Positions 50,971 through 60,630 of a stretch of 64,000 nt of DNA are shown in pieces. The notes under the pieces were generated by a model that saw nothing but the letters and a program-made list of their open reading frames with translations, did not search any database and was not told the DNA's origin. The stretch covers positions 1-64,000 of the forward strand of contig SEEM01000005.1 in the NCBI GenBank assembly GCA_004144595.1. Reading direction: 5' to 3'. The position numbers and the translations under genes are program-made. This stretch comes from Hyphomicrobiales bacterium (GTDB lineage Bacteria > Pseudomonadota > Alphaproteobacteria > Rhizobiales > Beijerinckiaceae). Each line of letters begins with the position of its first letter. The first letter of the stretch is position 1.

Positions 50971-52266
50971 ATGTCGAACAAGCCTGAAACCAAGCTCACC
51001 CGCCGCGCCTTCGTCGCGGGCACTGCCGGCACAGCCGCCGCGCTCGCCATCAATCCCGCATTCGCCGCCGGCAAAACGCTGAACGTGCTCAGCCACAAGG
51101 TTCACCAGACCGTGCTCGGCAGCGGCGACGGCGACCTGATGGCCGCCTGGTGTAAGGCCAACGATGCCGAGATATCCTTCACCACCTTCGACTCGAACCC
51201 GCTGCAGGACCGGCTCTTCCGCGAGGCCAGCCTGAAGGAGACCGAGTACGGCGTCGGCTATCTCATCGACAACCGGCCGACATCGCAGATCGCCGCGCTG
51301 TTCGAACCGCTCGGCTCCTATCAGGACAAGGACGCGATAGAGGATTTCGGCGATATCGCACCCGGCCTCGTTCAGGGCATGACCGTCGACGGCAAGTTGA
51401 TCGGCATCCCGGTGCGCCACGCGACGCAAGGCCTGTTCTACAACGAGGCGCTGCTGGAAGAGGCAGGCATCTCCTCCCCGCCGACGACGCTGGAAGAGCT
51501 GATCGAGCAGGCGAAGAAGACGACCTTCACCTCCAAGGCCGGCACGCCGGTGACCGGCATGGTGCTGGCGAGCGACCTGGCCGTCTTCCCGGTCATGTTC
51601 GCCCGCGCCTATGGCGGCGACTTCATCGGCCCCGACCTCAAGCTGGTGCCGCACCGCGAGGCGCTGGAGCAGGGGCTCGGCGCCCTCCGTGGCATGTTCG
51701 AGGCCGGCAGCCTGCCGCGCAGCTACGCCACGACCAAGAACGACGATCAGGTCACCTGGCTCCAGCAGGGCCGCGCCGCCTTCACCGTGCTGCCCTTCGC
51801 GCGGGGCGCGCAGCTCAACAATGCCGAACAGAGCAAGTTCCCCGGCAAGATCAAGGCCGTGCCCTTCCCCGGCTCCAACGCGATCCAAGGCAAGATGCCG
51901 ATGGCCTCTGTCGTCGAGGCCTGGGCGATGTCGATCCCGAAGAACGCCAAGGACAAGGCGCTTGCCTGGAGCTTCATCAAGGAAGTCTCCAGCAAGCGCG
52001 TGACGCTGGGCATGGCGATCAACGGCAACGGCCCGGTCCGCGTGTCCTCCTACGCCGACGCGGGCTTGAAGGTGAAGAACCCGCTCGCCGCCATTGAGGC
52101 CAAGGTGCTGGCGACGGCGCGGGGCGCCTTCCCGCCCTTCCCCGAGGCCGCCCGCGCGCAGGCGACCTTCCTCGAGGAGGTCCAGCTCGCCGTGCTCGGC
52201 CGCAAGCCGGTCAGGGACGCCGTCTCCGCCATCATCGAGCGCGTCAAGCCGATGATGCCGGCCTGA
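50971..52266 (+). CDS. Sugar/polyol ABC transporter substrate-binding protein
   Basis: A 431-residue periplasmic binding protein. The N-terminus carries a twin-arginine signal (TRRAFVAGTAGTAAALAINPAFA), unusual among sugar-binding proteins, which mostly use the Sec route. The mature part begins GKTLNVLSHKVHQTVLGSGDGDL. Signatures such as GIPVRHATQGLFYNEALLEEAGI fit solute-binding family 1. GAGGAAG precedes the ATG. The gene order permease-permease-binding protein is the reverse of the other two importers here. A strong hairpin follows the gene. Ligand probably a pentitol, from the downstream ribitol-type genes (inference). Confidence 0.9.
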   Translation: MSNKPETKLTRRAFVAGTAGTAAALAINPAFAAGKTLNVLSHKVHQTVLGSGDGDLMAAWCKANDAEISFTTFDSNPLQDRLFREASLKETEYGVGYLIDNRPTSQIAALFEPLGSYQDKDAIEDFGDIAPGLVQGMTVDGKLIGIPVRHATQGLFYNEALLEEAGISSPPTTLEELIEQAKKTTFTSKAGTPVTGMVLASDLAVFPVMFARAYGGDFIGPDLKLVPHREALEQGLGALRGMFEAGSLPRSYATTKNDDQVTWLQQGRAAFTVLPFARGAQLNNAEQSKFPGKIKAVPFPGSNAIQGKMPMASVVEAWAMSIPKNAKDKALAWSFIKEVSSKRVTLGMAINGNGPVRVSSYADAGLKVKNPLAAIEAKVLATARGAFPPFPEAARAQATFLEEVQLAVLGRKPVRDAVSAIIERVKPMMPA

Positions 52267-52277
52267 TCACCCTCTCC

Positions 52278-52304
52278 GCCTGTGGGGGGCTCCGCCCCGC
52301 AGGC
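52278..52304 (+). other. Intercistronic hairpin after the binding-protein gene
   Basis: A 10-bp stem (GCCTGTGGGG / CCCCGCAGGC, one G-U pair) with a 7-base loop, 12 bases after the stop of the binding-protein gene and before the oxidoreductase gene. No T-run follows. Its position fits 3' stabilisation of the binding-protein mRNA or partial termination. Confidence 0.6.
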
Positions 52305-52341
52305 GCTCGCCCCAATCGTGACACCCTGAAGGATCTCCGCC

Positions 52342-53781
52342 ATGTCGACCGCCGCGCCACGCTTCATCGAGGAGCCGGCCCGCTCCCTTCCCGTCACTGC
52401 CGAATATGACGTGCTCGTCGTCGGAGGGGGCCCTTCGGGCCTCACCGCTGCGCTGGCCGCCTCCGAGGACGGGCTGCGCGTCGGGCTGATCGAGAGCCGC
52501 AGCTTCGTCGGCGGCAACATGACGATCGGCCTGCCGGTGCTCGGCTTCCTCGGCCAGAAGGGCAACCAGATCATCGACGGCCTGCCCGAGAAATTCATCG
52601 AGCGCCTGCGCCGCGAGCGCCAGGGCGCGAGCGAGCACCGGCCCTGCCCGCTGCACATGGGGATCACGCTGGTCGAGCCCGAGGCGGTGAAGACGGTTGC
52701 GCTCGAAATGCTGACCGAGGCCGGCGTCGACGTCCTGTTCTACACCTTCTTCGCCGGCGCCCTGGTCGAGAACGACACGATCCGCGGCGTCATCACCGAG
52801 AGCAAGAGCGGCCGCACCGCGATCCTCGCCAAAGTCGTGATCGATTGCAGCGGCGATGCCGACGTCGCCTACAGCGCAGGCGTGCCGACCGAGAAGGGCA
52901 ACGAGCATGGCGGCATGCAGCCGCCGACATTGATGTTCTGCCTCGCCGGCGTCGACACCGATGCGCTCAGGCTCTCCATCGCCAATGCGCCGCCGGCGGC
53001 ACGGACCTATCTCACCGACTTCATTCCGGCCGAGTATTTCGGCCAGAACCACCAGTTCATCGTCGTGGGCATGCGCGAACTCATGGCCAAGGCCAAGGCC
53101 GAGCGCAATCTGCAGATCCCGAACGAGCGCACCATCATCATCACTGGCCTGAAAAAGGGCGAGGTCTGGATCAACATGACCCGCGTCAAGGGCACGGATG
53201 GCACCGACGCCCGCAGCCTGACCAAGGGCGAGATCGAGGGCCGCGCCCAGATCGACGACATCGTCGCCTACCTCATCGGCTATGTACCGGGCTTCGAGAA
53301 GGCCTATTTCACCAAGACTGCCCCCTTCCTCGGCATCCGCGAGACCCGCCGCATCCGCGGCCAATACGTGATGACGCAGGAGGACGTTCTCGCCTGCACG
53401 CATTTCGACGATGCGATCGCGGTCGCGAGCTATCCGATCGACATCCACCGCCCGGCCGACGACGGCTGCACGCTGATCTGGTGCGGCGACTGCTACGACA
53501 TCCCCTATCGCTCGCTGGTGCCGCAGAAGATCGGCAACCTGCTCGTCGCCGGCCGCAGCATTTCCGCCACCCATGAGGCGATGGGCGCGATCCGCGTGAT
53601 GGCGACCTGCATGGCGATGGGCGAAGCGGCCGGCCGCGCCGCCAAGATCTCGGTGCGTGGAAACCGGCCTCCCGCGGATATCGATGTGGGCGAACTGCGC
53701 CGCCAGCAGCTCGAGCACGGCGTCTATCTGCGCAATCCAGACGGCACCCGCGCCGGGCCGCCGAACCGCGCCGCCGCCTGA
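52342..53781 (+). CDS. FAD-dependent oxidoreductase (FAD_oxidored type)
   Basis: A 479-residue flavoprotein. The Rossmann FAD motif is YDVLVVGGGPSGLTAALAASEDGLRVGLIESRSFVGGN; the second conserved region is VVIDCSGDADVAYSAGVPTEKG and the third NLLVAGRSISATHEAMGAIRVMATCMAMGEAAGRAA. It belongs to the FAD_oxidored group often found with sugar or polyol genes, reaction not defined. AAGGA is eight bases upstream of ATG 52342. The pentulose kinase gene begins two bases after its stop, so it is part of the polyol operon; oxidation of a polyol or sugar is likely. Confidence 0.85.
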   Translation: MSTAAPRFIEEPARSLPVTAEYDVLVVGGGPSGLTAALAASEDGLRVGLIESRSFVGGNMTIGLPVLGFLGQKGNQIIDGLPEKFIERLRRERQGASEHRPCPLHMGITLVEPEAVKTVALEMLTEAGVDVLFYTFFAGALVENDTIRGVITESKSGRTAILAKVVIDCSGDADVAYSAGVPTEKGNEHGGMQPPTLMFCLAGVDTDALRLSIANAPPAARTYLTDFIPAEYFGQNHQFIVVGMRELMAKAKAERNLQIPNERTIIITGLKKGEVWINMTRVKGTDGTDARSLTKGEIEGRAQIDDIVAYLIGYVPGFEKAYFTKTAPFLGIRETRRIRGQYVMTQEDVLACTHFDDAIAVASYPIDIHRPADDGCTLIWCGDCYDIPYRSLVPQKIGNLLVAGRSISATHEAMGAIRVMATCMAMGEAAGRAAKISVRGNRPPADIDVGELRRQQLEHGVYLRNPDGTRAGPPNRAAA

Positions 53782-53782
53782 C

Positions 53783-55438
53783 ATGGCCGGCCACTTCATC
53801 GGCATCGATGTCGGCACCGGCAGCGCCCGGGCCGGCATCTTCGATCGCACCGGGCGGATGCTCGCAACGGCGAAGCGCGACATCGCGCTCTACCGCGACG
53901 GGCCTGGTATCGCCGAGCAGTCGAGCGCGGATATCTGGCGTGCGGTCTGCGCCAGTGTGCGCGAGGCAATGGGCCAGGCTGGGCTCGGGCCGGGCGACAT
54001 CGCAGGCCTCGGCTTCGACGCGACCTGTTCGCTCGTCGTGCTCGGGGCGGGCGGCAAGCCCCTCCCCATCGGGCCGCATGGCGACACCGCCCGCGACATC
54101 ATCGTCTGGATGGACCATCGCGCGCTCGACCAGACGGAGCGGATCAACGCTACCAGGCATCCGGTCCTCGCCTATGTCGGCGGCACGATTTCGCCGGAGA
54201 TGCAGACGCCGAAGCTGCTCTGGCTCAAGGAGAACCTGCCGACGAGCTACGATGCCGCCTGGCAGTTCTTCGACCTGCCGGATTTCCTGACCTGGCGCGC
54301 GACCGGCTCGCTCGCGCGCTCGACCTGCACGGTCACCTGCAAATGGACCTATCTCGCCCATGAAGGGCGCTGGGACGCGAGCTATTTCCGCGAGGTCGGC
54401 CTTGGCGATCTGGCGGAGGAGAGCTTCATCCGCATCGGCACCGATATCGTTCCGGGCGGCACGGCACTCGGCAACGGGCTTACCGAACAGGCCGCTGCCG
54501 AGCTTGGCCTGAAGCCCGGCACCGCCGTGGCGGCCGCGCTGATCGATGCCCATGCCGGCGGTGTCGGCTCGGTCGGGGTGCGCTCGCCCCACGGTACGGC
54601 GCTGACCCGCATGGCCTATATCTTCGGCACCTCGGCCTGCACCATGGCGACCAGTGCCGCGCCGATCTTTATCCCCGGCATCTGGGGACCCTATTTTTCG
54701 GCGATGACGCCCGGTCTCTGGCTCAGCGAAGGCGGCCAATCCGGCGCCGGCGCCGCCATCGAGCAGCTCATCGGCTTCCACCAGGCGGCGCCCGAGGCGC
54801 AGCGCATTGCCGAGGCCGAAGGGGCCTCCCTGCCCGACTGGCTCGCCGCACGCGCGGCCAACCATGCCGACACGCTCTCGGAAGCCGTACTTCTCGCCGG
54901 CGATCTGATCGTCGTCCCCGATTTCCTCGGCAATCGCTCGCCCCATGCCGATCCACAGGCGCGGGCCGTCATCGCGGGCCTCGGCATGGAACGAGACCTC
55001 GATAGTCTCGTCGCGCTCTATGTCGCCGGCCTTACCGGCATCGGTTGCGGCCTGCGCCAGATCATCGAGGCCAGCCGCGCCAGGGGCGCGACGATCGAGG
55101 CGGTCGTGCTCAGCGGCGGCGCCGGTCGCCATCCGCTGATCCGGCAACTGCTGGCGGATTGCTCCGGGTTGCCGTTGCTGGCGCCCGATGATGTCGACCC
55201 GGTCCTGCTCGGCTCCGCCATGCTCGCCGCAACGGCTGCGAATGCCTTCCCCGGTCTCAGCGAGGCCATGACCGGAATGGCACCGGGCGCCGCGGTCTTC
55301 ACCCCGGCCGTCGGCACCATCGCCGACCTGCACGCCCGCCGCCTCGCCGCTTTCGAAACATTGCAGGCCGCGGCACGCGAAGCACGAGACCTCATGCGGC
55401 CCGCGCGCCATCAAGCTCTATCGGAGACCTCGACGTGA
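53783..55438 (+). CDS. FGGY pentulose kinase (D-ribulokinase type)
   Basis: A 551-residue sugar kinase of the FGGY family. N-terminal phosphate motif [23 protein letters not shown] and [17 protein letters not shown] place it with the pentulose kinases (YDR109C/FGGY branch) that phosphorylate D-ribulose. The C-terminal ATPase domain has [20 protein letters not shown]. Next to the ribitol-2-dehydrogenase-like SDR this gives a route ribitol to D-ribulose to D-ribulose-5-phosphate. Its stop overlaps the GTG of that SDR (GTGA). Confidence 0.88.
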   Translation: MAGHFIGIDVGTGSARAGIFDRTGRMLATAKRDIALYRDGPGIAEQSSADIWRAVCASVREAMGQAGLGPGDIAGLGFDATCSLVVLGAGGKPLPIGPHGDTARDIIVWMDHRALDQTERINATRHPVLAYVGGTISPEMQTPKLLWLKENLPTSYDAAWQFFDLPDFLTWRATGSLARSTCTVTCKWTYLAHEGRWDASYFREVGLGDLAEESFIRIGTDIVPGGTALGNGLTEQAAAELGLKPGTAVAAALIDAHAGGVGSVGVRSPHGTALTRMAYIFGTSACTMATSAAPIFIPGIWGPYFSAMTPGLWLSEGGQSGAGAAIEQLIGFHQAAPEAQRIAEAEGASLPDWLAARAANHADTLSEAVLLAGDLIVVPDFLGNRSPHADPQARAVIAGLGMERDLDSLVALYVAGLTGIGCGLRQIIEASRARGATIEAVVLSGGAGRHPLIRQLLADCSGLPLLAPDDVDPVLLGSAMLAATAANAFPGLSEAMTGMAPGAAVFTPAVGTIADLHARRLAAFETLQAAAREARDLMRPARHQALSETST

Positions 55439-56163
55439 CCCAGGACCTGACCGGAAAGACCGCCGCGATCACCGGCGCGGCCTCGGGGATCGGCCTTGCC
55501 TGCGCCAAGCGCCTGCTTGCCGCTGGCGCGCGCGTCGTCCTGGTCGACCGCGACGGCGAAGCGCTCGCGAAGGCCTGCGCTCCGCTCGGCGCCGAGGCTG
55601 TCCCGCTCGTCGTCGACCTCACCGATCCGGCATCCGTCGCCGGCATGCTGCCCGCGATTCTCGAAAGGGCCGGTCCGCTCGACATTTTCCATGCCAATGC
55701 CGGTTGCTATGTCGGCGGCCCGGTGAGCGAAGGCGATCCCGATGCCTGGGACCGCATGCTCAACCTCAACGTCAACGCGGTCTTCCGCAGCATCCACGCC
55801 GTGCTGCCGCATATGATCAACAGGAAGACCGGCGACATCCTCGTGACCAGTTCGGTGGCCGGCGTCGTTCCCGTTATCTGGGAGCCGGTCTACACCGCCT
55901 CGAAGCATGCCGTTCAGGCCTTCGTCCACACGCTCCGCCGCCAGGTCATTCCGCATGGCTTGCGCGTCGGCGCCGTCCTGCCCGGCCCGGTGGTGACCGC
56001 CCTGATCGCCGACTGGCCGCAGGAAAAACTCGATGCCGAGCGCGCCCGTGGCGGCCTGATCGAGGCCGAAGAGGTGGCGGAAGCCGTGCATTTCATGCTG
56101 ACCCGGCCCCGCAATGTCACCATCCGAGACCTCGTGATCCTGCCGCAAAGCACGGATCTCTAG
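55435..56163 (+). CDS. SDR, probable ribitol 2-dehydrogenase
   Basis: A 242-residue [34 protein letters not shown] binds NAD (Asp at the end of strand 2), [32 protein letters not shown] and [25 protein letters not shown] carry the catalytic Ser, Tyr and Lys. The region [11 protein letters not shown] and the ending [20 protein letters not shown] match, from memory, ribitol 2-dehydrogenases, which oxidise ribitol to D-ribulose. The GTG at 55435 overlaps the kinase stop. The substrate assignment rests on that resemblance and on the adjacent pentulose kinase. Confidence 0.85.
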   Translation: MTQDLTGKTAAITGAASGIGLACAKRLLAAGARVVLVDRDGEALAKACAPLGAEAVPLVVDLTDPASVAGMLPAILERAGPLDIFHANAGCYVGGPVSEGDPDAWDRMLNLNVNAVFRSIHAVLPHMINRKTGDILVTSSVAGVVPVIWEPVYTASKHAVQAFVHTLRRQVIPHGLRVGAVLPGPVVTALIADWPQEKLDAERARGGLIEAEEVAEAVHFMLTRPRNVTIRDLVILPQSTDL

Positions 56164-56252
56164 CCGCGCTGCTTCGAGAACGCCAAGATACGTCAAATTC
56201 GGCGACAGACAGGTCTGCCAGCGCCCTGTTCGCCAGAGGAGTTTCGATCGTC

Positions 56253-57293
56253 ATGTCCCGAGCCGTGTTCCTTCACGCCGCTGGCGATGCGCGCGTCGCG
56301 CCGTTCAATCTTCGCGAGGGCGCGCCGGGCGAGACCCTGCTCGATGTCGCCGCCGTCGGGCTCTGCGGCAGCGACCTGCATTATTACAAGGATGGCGGCA
56401 TCGGCTCTGCCGTGATCGCGACACCTTTCGTGCCAGGTCACGAGTTCAGCGGCTGGCTGACCGAGGACCTGCCGGATCTCGGCCTCACGCGCGGTTCGCT
56501 CGTCGCAGTCGATCCCAACCAGGCCTGCGGCCACTGCGAGCATTGCCGGAGCGGCCATCCCAATCTCTGCCCCGACGTCGTCTTCATCGGGGCTCCCCCC
56601 CATGACGGGGCGATGACGGAACGGATCTGGGTGCCGCAATCCCAGATCGTCGCGGTGCCCGAGACCTTCTCGCCGAGCGAAGCGGTAATGCTCGAGCCGC
56701 TCGGCGTCGCGATCCACGCGGTGGACCTCGCCAAGCCGCGCCTGCTTGAGCGCGTGGCGCTGATCGGCTGCGGGCCGATCGGCCTGCTGATCCTTCAGGT
56801 GCTGCGCGCCGCCGGCGTCGGCGAAATCCTCGCCTGCGATCCACAGCCGCATCGGCGCGCACTCGCGCTCAAGCTCGGCGCAAGCCAGGCCGGCACCAGC
56901 GTCGCCGACATCGCCGAGTGGACCAAGGGCGAGGGCCTGCCATTGGTCATCGAGGCGACCAACGCTCCGGAGGGATTCAGGGACGCCATCCGCGCCGCCC
57001 GCATCGGCGGCCGCATCGTGCTCGTCGGCATACCCGACGGCGACACCTATGTGATCCCCGCAGCGGAAGCGCGCCGGCGGGGACTGAACATCAAGTTCTC
57101 GCGCCGCATGGGCCATGTCTATCCGCGCGCGATCGAGCTGGTGGCGCTCGGCAAGGTCGATGTCGAGGCGGTCGTGAGCCATCGCTTCCCGCTCGCTGAC
57201 GGACCCGCCGCCTTCCGCCGCCACGCCGGCAACGAAGACGGCATGGTCAAGAGCATGATCTATCCGGGCGGTGTACCCCAGGACTATCGCTGA
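56253..57293 (+). CDS. Zinc-dependent polyol dehydrogenase (sorbitol/xylitol dehydrogenase-like)
   Basis: A 346-residue medium-chain dehydrogenase. Catalytic zinc ligands: Cys in GLCGSDLHYYKDG and His-Glu in VPGHEFSG; the structural zinc lobe is CGHCEHCRSGHPNLC. The coenzyme fold has ALIGCGPIGLLILQVLRAAGVGEILACD. It resembles sorbitol, xylitol and L-idonate dehydrogenases; xylitol to D-xylulose would feed the xylulokinase encoded next. ATG 56253 with AGAGGAG about 11 bases upstream. It is 90 bases after the SDR and 22 bases before the xylulokinase gene. Confidence 0.9.
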   Translation: MSRAVFLHAAGDARVAPFNLREGAPGETLLDVAAVGLCGSDLHYYKDGGIGSAVIATPFVPGHEFSGWLTEDLPDLGLTRGSLVAVDPNQACGHCEHCRSGHPNLCPDVVFIGAPPHDGAMTERIWVPQSQIVAVPETFSPSEAVMLEPLGVAIHAVDLAKPRLLERVALIGCGPIGLLILQVLRAAGVGEILACDPQPHRRALALKLGASQAGTSVADIAEWTKGEGLPLVIEATNAPEGFRDAIRAARIGGRIVLVGIPDGDTYVIPAAEARRRGLNIKFSRRMGHVYPRAIELVALGKVDVEAVVSHRFPLADGPAAFRRHAGNEDGMVKSMIYPGGVPQDYR

Positions 57294-57314
57294 ACCCGCA
57301 CCAAGGGCCCTGAT

Positions 57315-58775
57315 GTGAGCTTCATCGGCATCGATCTCGGGACGTCGTCGGTCAAGGCCGTGCTCGTCGATGACGAGCAGCGGGTGCTCGCCACTGCGGC
57401 GCGCGAGTTGACCGTCGCTCGCCCGTTCCCGCTCTGGTCGGAGCAGAACCCGGCCGACTGGATCACCGCCACGCTGGAGGCGCTGGACAGCCTGAAGAAC
57501 GCAGTCCCCGAGGCCTTCCGCCGCTGTGCCGGCATCGGCCTTTCCGGGCAGATGCATGGTGCGGTGCTGCTGGACGCGCGCGACGAACCGCTGCGCCCCT
57601 GCATCCTCTGGAACGATGGACGTGCCGCGGCCGAATGCGCGGAGATCGAATCAAGCGAGCCGGATTCCCGCAGGATCACCGGCAATATCGCCATGCCCGG
57701 CTTCACCGCGCCGAAGGTTCTCTGGGTTCGCCGGCACGAACCCGATATCTTCCGGCGCACCCGCAAGGTGCTGCTGCCGAAGGCCTATCTGCGGCTCGTC
57801 CTGACCGGCGAAGCCATAGAGGATATGTCAGACGCCTCCGGGACGCTCTGGCTCGATACCGGCCACCGCGACTGGTCCGACCGGATGCTCGCCGTAACCG
57901 GGCTGGATCGCCGGCACATGCCCGCCCTCGTCGAAGGCTCGCAGCCGGCCGGCCGGATGCGCGCCGATCTTGCCCGCGAACTCGGCTTCGACGCCCCGCC
58001 ACTCTTTGCCGGTGGCGCGGGCGACAATGCCGCCGGAGCGGTCGGGCTGGGCGCCGTCGCGCCCGGCAGCAGCTTCCTGTCGCTCGGCACCTCCGGCGTG
58101 CTGTGGCGAACGACCGCCGGCTTCGAACCGCGCGCCGGCAGCGCCGTCCATGCCTTTTGCCACGCCTTGCCGGGGCGCTGGCACCAGATGTCGGTCCATC
58201 TCTCGGCCGCGGCGAGCCTGAGCTGGTGGGCATCGATCTCCGGGCAGACCGAGGCCGCGCTTCTGGGCGAGCTCGTCCAGCCCGTCCCGTGCCCGTCACC
58301 GGTGCTCTTTACGCCTTACCTGTCCGGAGAGCGCACCCCGCATAACGATCCGCAGATGCGCGCCGGCTTCATCGGGCTCGCCCATGAGACCGATCGCCGG
58401 GCCATGACCCAGGCCGTGCTGGAAGGGGTCGCCTTTGCGTTCCGCGACGGCAAGCAAGCCTTGGAGGCAGGCTCCTTGCCGATCAAGGAGGCTGTGGTGA
58501 TCGGCGGTGGCGCACGTTCCGACGCGTGGCTCTCGATCCTCGCCGATGTGCTGAACATGCCGCTCAGACGCTATCGCCAGGTCGAGGCCGGCGCAGCCTT
58601 CGGTGCCGCTCGCCTCGCTCGCTTGGGCTGCAGCGGCGAGGAACCGGACGCCGTCTGCACGCCACCCTCGGGCGAGGCCGATATCTTCGCGCCGCACCCT
58701 GCCAGGGCAGCGGCCTATGCCGAGCGCCATGCCGTCTGGCGCCGCGCCGCGGAGGTCGGCCGCACGTTGCGCTGA
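57315..58775 (+). CDS. xylB: Xylulokinase
   Basis: A 486-residue FGGY kinase that phosphorylates D-xylulose to D-xylulose-5-phosphate for the pentose phosphate pathway. Motifs: FIGIDLGTSSVKAVLVDDEQRVLATAAREL, IGLSGQMHGAVLLDARDEPLRPCILWNDGRAAAEC, GNIAMPGFTAPKVLWVRRHEPDIF, SLGTSGVLWRTT and VVIGGGARSDAWLSILADVLNMPL. The GTG at 57315 with AGGG upstream gives the normal N-terminus. It directly follows the polyol dehydrogenase, which would supply xylulose. Confidence 0.93.
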   Translation: MSFIGIDLGTSSVKAVLVDDEQRVLATAARELTVARPFPLWSEQNPADWITATLEALDSLKNAVPEAFRRCAGIGLSGQMHGAVLLDARDEPLRPCILWNDGRAAAECAEIESSEPDSRRITGNIAMPGFTAPKVLWVRRHEPDIFRRTRKVLLPKAYLRLVLTGEAIEDMSDASGTLWLDTGHRDWSDRMLAVTGLDRRHMPALVEGSQPAGRMRADLARELGFDAPPLFAGGAGDNAAGAVGLGAVAPGSSFLSLGTSGVLWRTTAGFEPRAGSAVHAFCHALPGRWHQMSVHLSAAASLSWWASISGQTEAALLGELVQPVPCPSPVLFTPYLSGERTPHNDPQMRAGFIGLAHETDRRAMTQAVLEGVAFAFRDGKQALEAGSLPIKEAVVIGGGARSDAWLSILADVLNMPLRRYRQVEAGAAFGAARLARLGCSGEEPDAVCTPPSGEADIFAPHPARAAAYAERHAVWRRAAEVGRTLR

Positions 58776-58847
58776 CCGGCCCGCGTTTGACAGGAAGTCG
58801 GGCGAATGCTCTTCATGTGAGCATCCGTTCAAACTGACTGTTGCCTG

Positions 58848-59525
58848 ATGTCTCACGCGCCACCCTCTTTCGACCTCGTTATCCTGGATTGCGACGGCGT
58901 GCTCGTCGACAGTGAAACCATCAGTTGCCGGACCCTGGTCGATATCCTCTCGCCTTTCGAGCCGAGCTATGATCTGGAGACGGTGATGCGCCGCTATCTC
59001 GGCCGGCCGGCCAGCGCAGTCATCGAGGATTACGAGAGAATGACCGGCCGCCCGGCCTCAGCCGATTTCACGCAATCCTGGCGGGCACGGCTCTTCGCGG
59101 CATTCCGGAGCGATCTCCAGCCGGTCGAAGGCGTCCGCGATGCCGTCGCGACCTTCGGCGGCGATTATTGCGTGGCTTCGTCGAGCGACGAGGAGCGCAT
59201 CGAAATCTGCCTGCGCAAGACCGAACTCTGGGATCTCTTTGAGAGCCGGATCTTCAGCACGACCCGCGTCAAGCGCGGCAAGCCGGCGCCCGATCTCTTC
59301 CTGCTGGCGGCGCGCGAGCGCGGCGTGGCGCCCGAGCGCTGCCTTGTGATCGAGGACAGCGTCAGCGGCGTGACGGCGGCGAAGGCGGCCGGCATGACGG
59401 CCTATGGCCTCGCCGCCGGCAGCCATTTCACGGTCCTGGACCAGCGGCAGGCGTTGCTGGCGGCCGGAGCCGATCGTCTCTTCGAATCCTGGCGAGAGCT
59501 CGCGCTCGCGCCTGCGCCTCACTGA
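58848..59525 (+). CDS. HAD family sugar-phosphate phosphatase/phosphoglucomutase-like protein
   Basis: A 225-residue HAD hydrolase. The nucleophile motif is LVILDCDGVLVDSE (Asp-x-Asp), motif II is VASSSDEERIE, and motifs III/IV are KRGKPAPDLFLLAARERGVAPERCLVIEDSVSGVTAAKAAGM. A helical cap follows motif I. It belongs to the beta-phosphoglucomutase/phosphatase group and often accompanies polyol operons, where it may dephosphorylate unwanted sugar phosphates. It starts 72 bases after xylB and ends seven bases before the SorC-type regulator gene. Confidence 0.88.
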   Translation: MSHAPPSFDLVILDCDGVLVDSETISCRTLVDILSPFEPSYDLETVMRRYLGRPASAVIEDYERMTGRPASADFTQSWRARLFAAFRSDLQPVEGVRDAVATFGGDYCVASSSDEERIEICLRKTELWDLFESRIFSTTRVKRGKPAPDLFLLAARERGVAPERCLVIEDSVSGVTAAKAAGMTAYGLAAGSHFTVLDQRQALLAAGADRLFESWRELALAPAPH

Positions 59526-59532
59526 GCACGCG

Positions 59533-60480
59533 ATGGCCGAGAACGACAGCACCCGCCTCGACGACGCCGCCCGCGCCGGCTGGCTCTACTACATCGCCGG
59601 CCGCACCCAGGACGATATCGCCCAGATCCTGAACATCTCCCGCCCGGCAGCGCAGCGCCTTGTCTCGCTGTGCCGCAGCGAGGGCCTGATCAGCTTCCGG
59701 ATGAACCATCCGATCAGCACCTGCATGGATCTCGCCGCCAGGCTGCGCGACCGTTTCGAGCTGATGCATTGCGACGTCGCCCCGTCCGACGGCTCGGCGG
59801 AAACCGGCGCGGCCGGCATCGCGGCACTCGGCGGGGTGCTGATCGAACGCTGGCTGCGTTCGCGCAAATCGCTGGTCATGGCGCTCGGCACCGGCCGCTC
59901 GATGCGCGCCAGCATCGAGCGGGTGCCCTCGATGTCCTGTCCGCTGCACCGGCTGGTTTCGCTGGTCGGAACCATCTCGCCGGACGGCTCGGCCAGCCCC
60001 TTCGACACGCTGGTCAAGCTCGCCGAGATCACCAAGGCGCAGCATTTCCCGATGCCGCTGCCGCTTTACGTCTCGAGCCCCGAGGAGCGCGCCCAACTCG
60101 TCGAAATCGAGTCGATCCGGCGCATCCGCACCATCGCCGGAGAGGCCGACCTCTGGATGATGGGCATCAGTCAGATCGGCGAAGACGCCGTGCTCTACCG
60201 CGACGGCTTCATGACCCGCAGCGAATTGCTCGACATGGTTCGCCACGGCGCCGTCGGCGAGGTCACCGGCTGGGTCTTCGATGCCGAAGGACGCTTCCTC
60301 GATCGCGGCACCAACCTGCGCGTCACCAGCGTGCCGCCGGAGCCCGGCAGCGCCCGTCTGCGCATCTGCATCGGCCAGGGCGCAGCCAAGGTCCTGCCGC
60401 TGCGCGCCGCCCTGACCGGCAAGATCGTCAACGGGCTCGTGACGGACGAGGACACCGCCCGCGCCCTGCTGGCCGGCTGA
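59533..60480 (+). CDS. SorC/DeoR-type sugar-binding transcriptional regulator
   Basis: A 315-residue regulator. The N-terminal HTH is AARAGWLYYIAGRTQDDIAQILNISRPAAQRLVSLCRSEGLI, characteristic of the SorC family. The C-terminal effector domain has LVMALGTGRSMRASIERV and WMMGISQIGEDAVLYRDGF, the phosphosugar-binding-like fold. Its likely inducers are polyol phosphates or related sugars. It is eight bases behind the HAD gene and just upstream of ugpB. A perfect 16-bp inverted repeat at 60567-60607 lies in the gap and is the natural candidate for its binding site. Confidence 0.9.
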   Translation: MAENDSTRLDDAARAGWLYYIAGRTQDDIAQILNISRPAAQRLVSLCRSEGLISFRMNHPISTCMDLAARLRDRFELMHCDVAPSDGSAETGAAGIAALGGVLIERWLRSRKSLVMALGTGRSMRASIERVPSMSCPLHRLVSLVGTISPDGSASPFDTLVKLAEITKAQHFPMPLPLYVSSPEERAQLVEIESIRRIRTIAGEADLWMMGISQIGEDAVLYRDGFMTRSELLDMVRHGAVGEVTGWVFDAEGRFLDRGTNLRVTSVPPEPGSARLRICIGQGAAKVLPLRAALTGKIVNGLVTDEDTARALLAG

Positions 60481-60549
60481 CACCGCCACCCTCTTGATCT
60501 GCCGCGCCGGAGTGACGGCGCGCGGCTGTCATGCGCCCGTCACCAACGG

Positions 60550-60607
60550 TTGACATAACAAGCCAGTATGCGAGCATATGCTTCAACAAAGAGCATATGC
60601 TCGCATA
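60550..60607 (+). promoter_or_regulatory. Promoter and SorC-type operator before ugpB
   Basis: A consensus -35 hexamer TTGACA is at 60550-60555. A perfect 16-bp inverted repeat follows: TATGCGAGCATATGCT at 60567-60582 and its reverse complement at 60592-60607, nine bases apart. Each arm contains the 10-base palindrome AGCATATGCT. The left arm covers the expected -10 region, so a bound regulator would block or recruit RNA polymerase. The site ends 23 bases before ATG 60631. The SorC-type protein encoded directly upstream is the likely ligand. Confidence 0.8.
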
Positions 60608-60630
60608 AGATCAATCAGGGAGGCTTTAGC

